Source: Sulfuritalea sp. | GTDB lineage: Bacteria; Pseudomonadota; Gammaproteobacteria; Burkholderiales; Rhodocyclaceae | Length of the DNA: 64,000 nucleotides | Direction of reading: 5' to 3' | Assembly: GCA_030247575.1 (NCBI GenBank) | Contig: JAOTRV010000017.1 | Span: 22,985-86,984, forward strand | Shown: positions 27,519-35,690 of the stretch, one piece after another | Layout: each line of letters starts with the position of its first letter | Numbering within the stretch: position 1 is the stretch's first letter | Notes under the pieces: generated by a model | What the model saw: the letters and a program-made list of their open reading frames with translations, nothing else | What the model was told of the DNA's origin: nothing | Database searches by the model: none | Translations under genes and position numbers: made by a program

Positions 27519-27809
27519 TCAAAGGACGCCGTATTTCCGCTTGCGCTCGGCGGTGAATGCCCACCAGGGCTTGGACTCTTCTCCGTCCATGAAGCGCGTG
27601 ATGGATATGAACACGTCCAGCACACAGGGATCCTGCCGCATCGCGCTTTTGGAGCAGAGGCTACGGTAGAGCTTGAACGGATCGCGGCCAATCAGTTGCG
27701 CGGGGGTGCGAACGCCGATGAGCTCCAAATCCCTTTTCATGGCGGGACCCACGTTCGGCAGGTCCGTAAGCAGCCGCACCTGCCCGCGCTCAACCCTGGC
27801 CGGATTCAT
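27519..27809 (-). CDS. Helix-hairpin-helix protein, Cdd1/'pathogenicity locus' family
   Basis: A 96-residue protein with a helix-hairpin-helix core LTDLPNVGPAMKRDLELIGVRTPAQLIGRDPFKLY and a conserved tail RQDPCVLDVFISITRFMDG...PWWAFTAERKRKYG, typical of the small Cdd1 family. HhH motifs bind DNA non-specifically, but no function is established for the family. The start overlaps the upstream zinc-ribbon gene by 20 nt. Confidence 0.8.
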   Translation of the reverse strand: MNPARVERGQVRLLTDLPNVGPAMKRDLELIGVRTPAQLIGRDPFKLYRSLCSKSAMRQDPCVLDVFISITRFMDGEESKPWWAFTAERKRKYGVL

Positions 27810-28071
27810 GCGTCTGCTTCCATCGCTTGAGCCGGCCGAGCCCGCTGGGAAAGAAGCTGGCCACGATCCTGGGGAAGCCTCTCTCCCACAACTTCTCGAC
27901 CACCAGGGCTTTCATTTCCGCCATGCTCATGTCGGGATTCACAAACGCGCCATTGACGTAGCAGTAGCTGCAATACTCCCGACTCAAGCTACCGTCAGCG
28001 TTGCTTCCACCGCCATTCGGGTCGGCCTTGAGAGGCATGCCGCAACTTTGACATTTGCTGCTGGTTGCCAT
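27790..28071 (-). CDS. Small zinc-ribbon protein
   Basis: A 93-residue protein with CQSCGMPL near the N-terminus and YCSYCYVNGAFVNPDMSMAEM about 20 residues later, a putative C4 zinc ribbon; the C-terminal half is helical and basic. GGAG lies 7 nt before ATG 28071. This matches a conserved short family annotated only as 'putative zinc ribbon'. Overlap with the HhH gene suggests translational coupling. Confidence 0.8.
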   Translation of the reverse strand: MATSSKCQSCGMPLKADPNGGGSNADGSLSREYCSYCYVNGAFVNPDMSMAEMKALVVEKLWERGFPRIVASFFPSGLGRLKRWKQTHESGQG

Positions 28072-28106
28072 TTCGGACTCCGTTTCTAGGGCTTCAATGT
28101 TTCAAT

Positions 28107-28517
28107 TCACCGGCGTAAGAAGTCTGCCGACTGCCACCTGGCGTCCGACGGGCGTTTAATTTCAAGAACCTTCCAAGCGTTGTTGGATGTGTCTCCGCGC
28201 ATTGCGCGGGCAAGTTGTGACATCGATGGATAGCTTTCCTCTTCCCACATGATTTCACCGTTAGCAACTTCCGCGACCTTAAATTCGCCGTAATGCTTTG
28301 TGCGGATTTGGGTACCTTCCGGCAGGAACAATGCCTCCCAGTAGATACCTTGTGCAAGTGGCTCACGCGCGGCAAAATCTTCGGCTGTGCGGTCGAGGAA
28401 GTCTTGTGCAACTTGCTCTAGAACGGAACTCACCCCGCTAGGAAAGCGGCGTGCGAACTCGGCGTATAGCTCGATTGACACAGGGACGGAAACAAAGGCG
28501 TCAAGGTTTAGCGACAT
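28107..28517 (-). CDS. Possible RHH-type N-terminus fused to a RAMA-like domain
   Basis: A 136-residue protein of unknown function. Residues about 8-50 (FVSVPVSIELYAEFARRFP...VLEQVAQDFLDRT) suggest a beta strand and two helices, as in ribbon-helix-helix DNA binders. Residues about 55-135 (YWEALFLPEGTQIRTKHYGEFKVAEV, then YPSMSQLARAM and NAWKVLEI) resemble RAMA/DUF4357-like domains that accompany restriction-modification proteins. ATG 28517 has GGAGA 7 nt upstream, unlike ATG 28535. A near-consensus promoter with palindromic repeats precedes it, which suggests autoregulation. Both domain calls are by eye. Confidence 0.7.
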   Translation of the reverse strand: MSLNLDAFVSVPVSIELYAEFARRFPSGVSSVLEQVAQDFLDRTAEDFAAREPLAQGIYWEALFLPEGTQIRTKHYGEFKVAEVANGEIMWEEESYPSMSQLARAMRGDTSNNAWKVLEIKRPSDARWQSADFLRR

Positions 28518-28549
28518 AGCGGTTCTCCATAGCAAGTTGAGAGTTTGCT

Positions 28550-28577
28550 ATTGTAGCGCTACGTAGCACTACGTCAA
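28550..28577 (-). promoter_or_regulatory. Sigma-70 promoter overlapped by two 10-bp palindromes
   Basis: On the minus strand: -35 TTGACG (28577-28572), 16-bp spacer, -10 TACAAT (28555-28550), about 32 nt before the RHH/RAMA-like gene. Between and over them lie GTAGCGCTAC (28553-28562, perfect palindrome) and GTAGCACTAC (28563-28572), directly adjacent. Adjacent 10-bp operators across a promoter are typical of RHH repressors acting cooperatively. Confidence 0.6.
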
Positions 28578-28689
28578 TTGAACAGCAAATTTGCAGGGCT
28601 TCGCGGACGGGCTGCTGCAAAACCGGCAATGCTTTTCGATGACGGCATCTTGCTGCCAATCGAATGGAATATCAAGCGAGCATCCGCTC

Positions 28690-28995
28690 TCAGTCTTCGT
28701 CCTGCCCCCAATAGCCCGCCTCACGCTGGTGACGGATCGCAAGAATCAGGACGGCGTCGCTATCATTTTCAAAGCTGTAAAGCGCCACGTAGCCGGTACG
28801 TCCGCGGGATATCACCAGCTCGCGCAATCCGTGCTCCACCGGGCGGCCGATCAGCGGATGGCGGCCCAGCAAGGCCACTGCTTCCTCGATCAAGCCGATG
28901 GTCTCGGCCGCCGCCGTCGGATCAATCCCGATGAGGAAGTCGGTCAGCCGCTCGAGATCGGCAAACGCCCGCGCCGAATAGCTCAGCTTTGCCAA
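28690..28995 (-). CDS. ParE/RelE-superfamily toxin
   Basis: A 101-residue toxin of the ParE branch: LSYSARAFADLERLTDFLIGIDPTAAAETIGLIEEAV, HPLIGRPVEHGLRELVISRGRTGYVALY, and the ending ILAIRHQREAGY. ParE proteins poison gyrase, RelE relatives cleave mRNA; the RHQREAGY ending favours ParE. No ATG precedes the domain: TTG 28995 lies at the expected start and overlaps the antitoxin gene by 13 nt, as is common for such pairs. Confidence 0.88.
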   Translation of the reverse strand: MAKLSYSARAFADLERLTDFLIGIDPTAAAETIGLIEEAVALLGRHPLIGRPVEHGLRELVISRGRTGYVALYSFENDSDAVLILAIRHQREAGYWGQDED

Positions 28996-29267
28996 GAGCG
29001 GGCTTTCGGCTTCGCCGCCTTGTTGCCGGCAACGCGCGCCTTCAGGTAAGCGTGAACCTCGCCGGTATCGTAGCCCTTCCCGGTCTTCAGCATCTGTTCC
29101 CGTGCCGCTTGAGCCTCGCTTATGAAGCCGGCCCGCTGTTCGGCGGCCGTGGCTGCCTGCTCGATCGCACGGACCATGAAGGCATGGGGCGACACGCCGT
29201 TCTTCTCGGCCGCGGCGGCGGCTCGTTGCTTGAGTTCGTCGGAAAGCTTCAGGGATGTGGTGGGCAT
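28983..29267 (-). CDS. RHH (CopG/Arc-type) antitoxin
   Basis: A 94-residue protein: MPTTSLKLSDELKQRAAAAAEKNGVSPHAFMVRAIEQA is a ribbon-helix-helix N-terminus, followed by a charged helical tail that would bind the toxin. AAGGAG precedes ATG 29267. The toxin start lies inside its last codons, so the order is antitoxin then toxin, as usual for ParDE-type modules. Confidence 0.88.
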   Translation of the reverse strand: MPTTSLKLSDELKQRAAAAAEKNGVSPHAFMVRAIEQAATAAEQRAGFISEAQAAREQMLKTGKGYDTGEVHAYLKARVAGNKAAKPKARSWQS

Positions 29268-29289
29268 TGCCGTGCTCCTTGTTGTTGCA

Positions 29290-29309
29290 GGTGACACCAT
29301 GGTAACACC
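29290..29309. promoter_or_regulatory. Probable toxin-antitoxin operator
   Basis: A 20-bp imperfect palindrome centred on CCATGG, with arms GGTGACACC and GGTAACACC on the plus strand, 22 bp before the antitoxin ATG. It overlaps a TACCAT -10-like word (minus strand) with TTGCCG 18 bp upstream. Autorepression by the RHH antitoxin is inferred. Confidence 0.5.
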
Positions 29310-29367
29310 CGCATTCCATTGTCGGCAAGTCCGTGCTTCGGTGGAATGGCCGGCACGGCGGGCCGGC

Positions 29368-31473
29368 TCAGGCCTTGAGCAGCTCTTCGCGACCGCCCAG
29401 CCAGCGCTGCAGGTGCGCGGCGGCCGCCTCCGGCGCGCGGTGCAGCATGTCTTCGGCCGCGGCACGCGCCTGCTCGACCAGCGCGGCGTCTTCCAGGTCG
29501 GCGTAGCGCAGCAGCGGCAGCCCGCTTTGCCGGCTGCCGATGAATTCGCCGGGGCCGCGCAGGCGCAGGTCCTCGCGGGCGATCTCGAAGCCGTCGGTGC
29601 TTCCGAAAATGACTTTCAGTCGGGCGCGGGCGAGTTCGCCCAGCGGCTGGGCGTAGAGCAGGATGCAGGCCGACTGCGCCGTGCCGCGCCCGACGCGGCC
29701 GCGCAACTGGTGCAGTTGCGCGAGGCCGAAGCGCTCGGCGTGCTCGATCACCATCAGGCTCGCATTCGGCACATCGACGCCGACTTCGATCACCGTGGTG
29801 GCGACCAGCAGATGGATCTCGTTCGCCACGAAAGCACTCATCACGGCGGCCTTTTCTGCGGGCTTGAGGCGGCCATGGACGAGTCCGATCTTCAGGTCGG
29901 GCAGATCGGCCGCGAGACGGGCATAAGTTTCCTCGGCGGTCTTGAGTTGCAAAACGGCGTTTTGGCTCCGGCCGCTGCGCTTAACGTTCGCTTCGCTCGC
30001 GTTAGCCTCCGCCGAAACCCCGTTTTCCTCGATCAGCGGACAGACCCAGTAGGCCTGCCCCCCGGCGCGGCAGGCATCATGTACACGCGCCACGACCTGG
30101 TCGCGGCGGCTTTCCGACACGAGCTTGGTGGTGACCGGGCTGCGGCCGGGAGGCAACTCGTCGAGCACGGAAACGTCGAGGTCGGCGTAGTAGCTCATGG
30201 CCAGGGTGCGCGGAATCGGCGTCGCCGACATCGCCAACTGGTGCGCGTAGAGGCCCTTCTCCTTCAGCGCCAGGCGCTGGCGTACTCCGAAGCGGTGCTG
30301 CTCGTCGACGATGGCGAGGCCGAGGCGGGCGAGCTCGACCTTGTCTTCGATCAGGGCGTGCGTGCCGACAATAATCGCCGTCTCGCCAGCGCCGACTTTT
30401 TCGATCGCCGCTTCCTTCTCGCGCTTTTTCAGGCTGCCGGTAAGCCACGCGACTTCGATGCCGAGGGGTTCCAGCCATGCCGCCAGCTTGCGGTAATGCT
30501 GCTCGGCGAGGATTTCCGTCGGCGCCATCAAGGCCGCCTGATGGCCGGCCTCGACCGCCTGCAGCATGGCCAGTGCGGCGACCACGGTCTTGCCGCTGCC
30601 GACGTCGCCCTGCAGCAGGCGCTGCATCGGATGCGGCTGGGCAAGGTCGGCGGCGATCTCCTGCCAGGCGTGCTGTTGTGCCGCGGTCAAACGAAACGGC
30701 AGGGATTTCAGCAAGGCGCCGGTCAGCTTCGCCGTCGGCTTCAGCGGCGGCGCACCGCGCGCACGGCGTGCGGTGTAGGCGCGACGCAGACTAAGTTGCT
30801 GCGCCAGCAATTCGTCGAACTGCACGCGGCGCCAGGCCGGATGCCCGCGGGCTTCGAGCTCGGCCTGGGTCATCTCCGGCGGCGGCGTATGCAGACGATG
30901 AATTGCCGCGGCGAACTCGGGCAAGCCCAGCCGCTCGCGCAACTCGGGCGGCAGCGTATCGCCGAGGTCGGCGCGCGCCAGCGCCTTCTCGATCAGCCGG
31001 CGCAGGGTGCCCTGGCCGAGACCGGCCGTGGTCGGATAGACCGGCGTCAGGCATTCGGGCAGGGTTTCGCCGGCCGCCACGACATGGAAACGCGGATGGA
31101 TGATCTCGGGGCCGAGATAGCCCTCGTGCAGTTCGCCGAAGATCCGCAGATGCGCGCCCGGCTGCAAGGCCTTCTGCTGGCTCGGGTAGAAATTCAGGAA
31201 GCGCAAAATCAGGGCACCGCTGCCGTCCCTGACCCGCGCCAGCAGCTGGCGACGCGGCCGGTAGGCGATTTCGCTGTCGACGACATCGACTTCGAACTGC
31301 GCCGCGACGCCGGGCCGCGCGTCGGCGAGCGCCGTGATGCGGGTTTCGTCTTCGTAGCGCAGCGGCAGATGCAGGATGAAATCGGCATCGGTGCGCAGAC
31401 CGAGCCGGGCCAGGCGGGCCGCGAGGGTGTTGGCGCTCGCGGCCTTTTTTTCAGCCAAGGACGAGCACGGCAT
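29368..31473 (-). CDS. recG: ATP-dependent DNA helicase RecG
   Basis: A 701-residue fork-reversal helicase. It has the N-terminal wedge/OB region, Walker [21 protein letters not shown], motif [15 protein letters not shown], motif [14 protein letters not shown], motif [40 protein letters not shown]. After YWVCPLIEE (motif IV area) about 22 extra residues appear ([18 protein letters not shown]...) before [10 protein letters not shown]. These are encoded by a 76-bp palindromic element. The start overlaps ridA by 23 nt. Last gene of the metY-like to recG operon. Confidence 0.95.
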   Translation of the reverse strand: MPCSSLAEKKAASANTLAARLARLGLRTDADFILHLPLRYEDETRITALADARPGVAAQFEVDVVDSEIAYRPRRQLLARVRDGSGALILRFLNFYPSQQKALQPGAHLRIFGELHEGYLGPEIIHPRFHVVAAGETLPECLTPVYPTTAGLGQGTLRRLIEKALARADLGDTLPPELRERLGLPEFAAAIHRLHTPPPEMTQAELEARGHPAWRRVQFDELLAQQLSLRRAYTARRARGAPPLKPTAKLTGALLKSLPFRLTAAQQHAWQEIAADLAQPHPMQRLLQGDVGSGKTVVAALAMLQAVEAGHQAALMAPTEILAEQHYRKLAAWLEPLGIEVAWLTGSLKKREKEAAIEKVGAGETAIIVGTHALIEDKVELARLGLAIVDEQHRFGVRQRLALKEKGLYAHQLAMSATPIPRTLAMSYYADLDVSVLDELPPGRSPVTTKLVSESRRDQVVARVHDACRAGGQAYWVCPLIEENGVSAEANASEANVKRSGRSQNAVLQLKTAEETYARLAADLPDLKIGLVHGRLKPAEKAAVMSAFVANEIHLLVATTVIEVGVDVPNASLMVIEHAERFGLAQLHQLRGRVGRGTAQSACILLYAQPLGELARARLKVIFGSTDGFEIAREDLRLRGPGEFIGSRQSGLPLLRYADLEDAALVEQARAAAEDMLHRAPEAAAAHLQRWLGGREELLKA
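29951..30026. repeat. 76-bp palindromic element inside recG
   Basis: Outer arms AAAACGGCGTTTTGGC (29951-29966) and GCCGAAACCCCGTTTT (30011-30026) pair at 14 of 16 positions; an inner TAACG...CGTTA pair flanks CGCTTCGCTCG. The element coincides with the extra residues in RecG and keeps the frame, like the palindromic elements that insert into proteins in Rickettsia. Confidence 0.7.
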
Positions 31474-31831
31474 CGGCCTCGACCAGGGCGCCGCGCGGCA
31501 ATTCCTTGACGCCGACCGCGGCGCGCGCCGGGAAGGGCTCGCTGACGTATTTCGCCATGGTCTCGTTCACCTTGGCGAAGTTGGCGAGATCGGTCAGGTA
31601 GATGTTGAATTTCACCGCGTCGTTCAGGGTAGCTCCGGCGGCGGCGGCCACGGCCTTGAGATTCTCGAAGACGCGCGCGATCTGCGCGTCGATGCCTTCG
31701 ACCATCTGCATGCTGGCCGGATCGAGACCGATCTGGCCCGACAGGTAAACGGTGTCGCCGGCCTGCACGGCCTGCGAGTAGGTGCCGATGGCGGCGGGGG
31801 CGGCGGGAGTGGAAATGATCTTGCGGCTCAT
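31451..31831 (-). CDS. ridA: RidA-family 2-iminobutanoate/2-iminopropanoate deaminase
   Basis: A 126-residue YjgF/YER057c/UK114 protein: [48 protein letters not shown], and the Arg-containing [24 protein letters not shown], with the Arg that binds the substrate carboxylate and the Glu of LVEADA. RidA hydrolyses reactive imines released by PLP enzymes; a PLP-dependent MetY-like gene lies upstream in the same operon. AGGA lies 8 nt before ATG 31831. Confidence 0.95.
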   Translation of the reverse strand: MSRKIISTPAAPAAIGTYSQAVQAGDTVYLSGQIGLDPASMQMVEGIDAQIARVFENLKAVAAAAGATLNDAVKFNIYLTDLANFAKVNETMAKYVSEPFPARAAVGVKELPRGALVEADAVLVLG

Positions 31832-31844
31832 GGTTTTGTCCTGT

Positions 31845-32462
31845 TCACTTCTTGGTGGTTATCAGCAGACCGTCGTCGAGGCCGAGCTCCTTCAGTTTGG
31901 CGCGCGCGGCATCGACTTCCTGCCGGGTCCTGAAAGGGCCGACATGAACCCGCGCCTCGATGGTGGCGGGAATGCCGTTCGCCATCAGTTTAGCGCGCAG
32001 ATCCTCGGCGTTGGCCACATTGCTGAAGACGCCCATCTGCAGCGCATAGCGGCGTTCGATCGCCTGCGTCAGCGGACGCGAGGCCGGAGCGCGCGGCGGC
32101 GCGACATGTGCCGCAGCGGCGGGCGCCGGAGCGGCTTTCGGTTGCGGCACGGCCGGCGCAGCCGTGCGTTCCGGTACGGGCGTTTCTGCGGGCTTTGCCG
32201 CCGGCTCCGGCGTTGTCGCGGCGGCAGGCGCAATCGGCTTCGTCTCCGGCTCGACGGCGGATTCCTGCCTGGGCGGCAACGCGAGTTTGGCGGGCACCGG
32301 CGGATGCGGCGGCTGTGACGGCGTATAGATCGCCTCGAACATCGCCAGGCTGCCGAGCAGGCCTACCACCATCAGGGCGGCGATGACGATGCGATTGACC
32401 AGGCGCCGCCTGAGATCGTCTTCAGGCGAGTGAGCGTGATCCAGTATCGATGGTTCGTGCAT
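31845..32462 (-). CDS. Membrane-anchored SPOR-domain protein
   Basis: A 205-residue protein: short cytoplasmic tail, one membrane helix ([22 protein letters not shown]), a long Pro/Ala-rich periplasmic linker, and a C-terminal SPOR domain ([52 protein letters not shown]). SPOR domains bind denuded peptidoglycan at division sites, so an FtsN/DedD-like or cell-wall role is likely. AGGA lies 5-6 nt before ATG 32462. Confidence 0.9.
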   Translation of the reverse strand: MHEPSILDHAHSPEDDLRRRLVNRIVIAALMVVGLLGSLAMFEAIYTPSQPPHPPVPAKLALPPRQESAVEPETKPIAPAAATTPEPAAKPAETPVPERTAAPAVPQPKAAPAPAAAAHVAPPRAPASRPLTQAIERRYALQMGVFSNVANAEDLRAKLMANGIPATIEARVHVGPFRTRQEVDAARAKLKELGLDDGLLITTKK

Positions 32463-32967
32463 GGTAGTCCTCGCCTTGCTGATGCCGCTCGAGCGCATAC
32501 GACTGCGCGTTGGCGCAAGGAACCGTCGCGCCGCGCCGCTGGAGATGCCGCAGGGGCCGGTAATTCCTCTGGCCGCCCGGCATGTCCGGCGCCGGAGCCA
32601 TGGTTTCCTGCAAGCGTCGCGCCGCCTTCAGCCGCGCGACGTCCTCGGCAACATTCGCCAGAACCTCGTGCAGACGCGTGTTGTCGCTGCGCAGGCGCTG
32701 GAGTTCGGCCCGGATCTTGGCCTGCTCCAGCATCCGGGCAAGCTCCGGCGCCAGCGGCCTCGGCTGCGGCGCCTGCATTTGCGCCGCGGAACGGGGCTCC
32801 CATGCGGAGAATCCCGGCCCGGACGCCGGCTGCAGGCTGCCGTTGCGCTTCGCGGTGATCTCGAACAGGCGCATCACCGACAAGACCAGATAGACGCCGC
32901 TCGTCGCCGCCAGCAGCAGCACGACGTCGCGCCAACCGAGGCCGGCCAGGAAGGCGACGTGCGTCAT
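32422..32967 (-). CDS. Membrane-anchored coiled-coil protein (DUF2802-like)
   Basis: A 181-residue protein with one N-terminal membrane helix (WRDVVLLLAATSGVYLVLSVMRLF) and a coiled-coil (ELARMLEQAKIRAELQRLRSDNTRLHEVLANVAEDVARLKAARR), the layout of DUF2802 proteins. Its C-terminus lacks the CGIS...EA block expected of that family, but a CGISSGAAR stretch occurs in another frame near 32545, so the 3' end may be shifted. The start overlaps the metY-like stop by 4 nt and the end overlaps the SPOR gene by 41 nt. Confidence 0.68.
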   Translation of the reverse strand: MTHVAFLAGLGWRDVVLLLAATSGVYLVLSVMRLFEITAKRNGSLQPASGPGFSAWEPRSAAQMQAPQPRPLAPELARMLEQAKIRAELQRLRSDNTRLHEVLANVAEDVARLKAARRLQETMAPAPDMPGGQRNYRPLRHLQRRGATVPCANAQSYALERHQQGEDYHARTIDTGSRSLA

Positions 32968-34259
32968 GCGGCGCGCTCCAGGGCTTGGTCGATGTCCCAC
33001 AAAATGTCATCGAGGGTTTCGAGTCCGACCGACAGGCGCACCATGTCCGGCGTGACGCCGGAGGCGCGCTGGTCGGCTTCCGAGAGTTGCCGGTGGGTGG
33101 TCGATGCCGGATGGATCACCAGCGTCTTGGCATCGCCGATGTTGGCCAGGTGGGAGCAGAACTGCAGGGCGTCGATGAAACGTTCGCCGGCCTGCTGGCC
33201 GCCCCTGACCCCGAAGCTCAGGATGGCGCCGGCGCCCCGGTGCCGCGGTGTGCCGAGGTAGCGCTGCGCCAGCGCATGGCCGGGACTGGCGGGCAGGCCC
33301 GGATAATTGACCCAGGCCACGCGCGGATGGCCTTGCAGATGCTGCGCCACGGCCAGGGCATTCTCGCAATGCCGGTCCATGCGCACCGGCAGCGTCTCGA
33401 TGCCCTGCATCAATTGCCAGGCCGAGAACGGCGACAGCGCGGGGCCGAAGGTGCGCAGGGTTTCCATGCGCGCCTTCATGGTGAAGCCGAAATCGCCGAA
33501 GGTTTCAAAGAACTTGACGCCGTGATAGCCGGCGGAAGGCTCGGTCATGCCGGGAAATTTGCCGTTGCCCCAGTCGAACTTTCCCGACTCGATCACTACG
33601 CCGCCCAGGGTGGTGCCATGGCCGCCGAGAAACTTGGTCGCCGAGTGCACGATGATGTCGGCACCATGCCGGAACGGCTGGCAGAGATAGGGCGAAGGCA
33701 CCGTGTTGTCGATGATCAGCGGCACGCCATGGCCATGGGCGACGTCCGCCACGGCCGCGATGTCGAGTACGTTGAGGCGCGGATTGGCGACGGTCTCGGC
33801 GAAGATGCAGCGGGTGTTGTCGGACAGTGCCGCGCGGAAATTCTCGGGATCGTCGGAATCGACGAACACGGTTTCGATGCCGAGCTTTCTCAGGCTGACA
33901 TCGAGCTGGGAAAAACTGCCGCCGTAGAGCGAACGCGCCGCCACGATGCGGTCGCCGGCCTGGCACAGGGTCAGCAGCGCGACAATCTGCGCCGCCAGCC
34001 CGGTGGCTGCGGCCACCGCGGCGCGCCCTCCTTCCAGCGCGGCCATGCGCTCCTCGAAGGCGGCGACGGTCGGGTTGCCGATGCGCGAATAGACGTTGCC
34101 GAAGGTTTGCAGGTTGAACAGGCTGGCGGCGTGTTCCGCCGAATCGAAGACGAAGGAGCTGGTCTGATGGATCGGCAGGGCGCGAGCCCCGGTCGCTGCA
34201 TCGGGCTGTGCGCCGGCATGCAGGCAGAGGGTTTCGATACCGTAATGGCGATCCGTCAT
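32964..34259 (-). CDS. O-acetylhomoserine/O-succinylhomoserine sulfhydrylase (MetY/MetZ family)
   Basis: A 431-residue Cys/Met-metabolism PLP enzyme. N-terminus GIETLCLHAGAQPDAATGARALPIHQTSSFVFD, then NVYSRIGNPTVAAFEERMAALEGG, PLP lysine in IIVHSATKFLGGHGTTLGG, and the C-terminal HPASTTHRQLSEADQRASGVTPDMVRLSVGLE. The long form with this C-terminus favours direct sulfhydrylation of O-acetylhomoserine to homocysteine. ATG 34259 chosen. First gene of an operon running to recG. Confidence 0.92.
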   Translation of the reverse strand: MTDRHYGIETLCLHAGAQPDAATGARALPIHQTSSFVFDSAEHAASLFNLQTFGNVYSRIGNPTVAAFEERMAALEGGRAAVAAATGLAAQIVALLTLCQAGDRIVAARSLYGGSFSQLDVSLRKLGIETVFVDSDDPENFRAALSDNTRCIFAETVANPRLNVLDIAAVADVAHGHGVPLIIDNTVPSPYLCQPFRHGADIIVHSATKFLGGHGTTLGGVVIESGKFDWGNGKFPGMTEPSAGYHGVKFFETFGDFGFTMKARMETLRTFGPALSPFSAWQLMQGIETLPVRMDRHCENALAVAQHLQGHPRVAWVNYPGLPASPGHALAQRYLGTPRHRGAGAILSFGVRGGQQAGERFIDALQFCSHLANIGDAKTLVIHPASTTHRQLSEADQRASGVTPDMVRLSVGLETLDDILWDIDQALERAA

Positions 34260-34341
34260 GAAATGGTGATCGGGCTGGATTCCACCGATAATAGCGAGCC
34301 CGTCACCCTGCATAAGACGCGATCAGCCCCGCCTTTGACCC

Positions 34342-35091
34342 ATGTTTCTGCTGAAGAAGCTCCTCGCCGCCGCGATCCTGCCGCCCGCCGGGCCCTTGCT
34401 GCTGGCGCTGTTCGGCCTCTGGCTGGCGAGTTCCAGGAGTAGACGCTGGCGACACGGCGGTTTCGCGCTCGCCATCGCTTCCCTGCTGACCCTGTTCGCG
34501 CTGTCGCTGCCGATCGTCGGCAACGCGCTGATGGCGCCGCTGGAACCGTATCCGCCGATCGCGCCGGAACAATTGCGGCGCACGCAGGCCATCGTCGTGC
34601 TCGGTGGCGGCTCCTATTACGCGGCGCCCGAATACGGCGGCGACACGGTCGGCCACACCACGCTCGAGCGCCTGCGCTACGGCGCGCGGCTGGCACGCCA
34701 ATCCGGCCTGCCGCTGCTGGTGACCGGCGGCGCGCCGTTCGGCGGGAAGGCCGAGGCGGCGTCGATGCGCGAAACCCTGGAGCAAGACTTCGGCGTCAAG
34801 GTGCGCTGGGTCGAAGCGGCCTCGCGCGACACCGCGGAAAACGCCAGCCTGTCGGCGCCGATGCTGAAGGCCGCCGGCATCAGCCGCATCGCCCTGATCA
34901 GCCACGGCTGGCATCTGCCGCGAGCGATACCGCTGTTCGAAAAGCAGGGACTGGAGGTCGTCGCGGCGCCGACGGCATTCAGCACCGCATCGCCGTCGCT
35001 GGTCGAGAACCTGCTGCCGGGCGCCATGAAGCGCAGCCGCTGGGCGCTCAACGAATACCTCGGCCAACTCTATAACCGTCTCAAGGAATAG
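34342..35091 (+). CDS. YdcF/SanA/ElyC-type DUF218 protein
   Basis: A 249-residue protein: two N-terminal hydrophobic segments, then the DUF218 domain with AIVVLGGGSYYAAPEYGG, LVTGGAPFGGKAEAASM, ASRDTAENASLSAPML and LISHGWHLPRAIPLFEKQG. ElyC-type members support envelope and peptidoglycan integrity in the inner membrane. Residues 33-39 (SRRWRHG), between the two membrane segments, are encoded exactly by a copy of the 21-bp repeat. It is followed 2 bp later by mog. Confidence 0.88.
   Translation: MFLLKKLLAAAILPPAGPLLLALFGLWLASSRSRRWRHGGFALAIASLLTLFALSLPIVGNALMAPLEPYPPIAPEQLRRTQAIVVLGGGSYYAAPEYGGDTVGHTTLERLRYGARLARQSGLPLLVTGGAPFGGKAEAASMRETLEQDFGVKVRWVEAASRDTAENASLSAPMLKAAGISRIALISHGWHLPRAIPLFEKQGLEVVAAPTAFSTASPSLVENLLPGAMKRSRWALNEYLGQLYNRLKE
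34438..34458 (+). repeat. 21-bp GTAG-hairpin repeat, copy 2, inside the ydcF-like gene
   Basis: Begins AGTAGACGCTGG and ends CGACACGGC, occupying exactly seven codons of the DUF218 gene. The first stem arm has T (GCTG), compatible with a G-T pair. Confidence 0.75.
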
Positions 35092-35093
35092 GC

Positions 35094-35681
35094 ATGAACG
35101 ACGAACTCCTGATCGGCCTCGTCTCCATCTCCGACCGCGCTTCGAGCGGCGTCTATGAAGACAAGGGCATTCCGGCGCTGCGCGACTGGTTCGCCGCGGC
35201 GCTGAGCTCGCCCTGGCGCATGGAAACGCGCCTGATCCCCGACGAACAGGCGGCCATCGAGCAGACCCTGATCGAACTCTGCGACAGCGCCGGCTGCCAC
35301 CTCGTGCTGACCACCGGCGGCACCGGCCCGGCCCCGCGCGACGTGACGCCGGAAGCCACGCTGGCGGTGGCGGACAAGGTCATGCCGGGCTTCGGCGAGC
35401 AGATGCGGCAGATTTCGCTGGCCTTCGTGCCGACCGCCATCCTGTCGCGCCAGGTCGGCGTGATCAGGGGCAAATCGCTGATCCTCAATCTGCCGGGCCA
35501 ACCGAAGTCGATCAAGGAAACGCTGGAAGGTGTCAAGGATGACGAAGGCAGGCAACGCGTCCCGGGCATTTTCTCCGCCGTGCCCTACTGCCTCGATCTG
35601 ATCGGCGGGCCGTACGTCGAGACGCACGAAGCGGTGGTCAAGGCCTTCCGGCCAAAGTCGGCGCTCCGGCCGCCGCGCTGA
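35094..35681 (+). CDS. mog: Molybdopterin adenylyltransferase
   Basis: A 195-residue MogA-type enzyme adenylating molybdopterin before molybdenum insertion. Characteristic blocks are LIGLVSISDRASSGVYEDKGIPAL, LVLTTGGTGPAPRDVTPEATLAV and LNLPGQPKSIKETLEGV. ATG follows the previous stop after 2 bp (AATAGGC ATG), so it is likely cotranscribed with the ydcF-like gene. Confidence 0.95.
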   Translation: MNDELLIGLVSISDRASSGVYEDKGIPALRDWFAAALSSPWRMETRLIPDEQAAIEQTLIELCDSAGCHLVLTTGGTGPAPRDVTPEATLAVADKVMPGFGEQMRQISLAFVPTAILSRQVGVIRGKSLILNLPGQPKSIKETLEGVKDDEGRQRVPGIFSAVPYCLDLIGGPYVETHEAVVKAFRPKSALRPPR

Positions 35682-35690
35682 CGCGGGCGC

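Noticed and set aside
32888-32910. GATAGACGCCGCTCGTCG, similar to the 21-bp repeat
   Set aside because: The foot is GATAG, the hairpin arms do not match, and it encodes part of a membrane helix.
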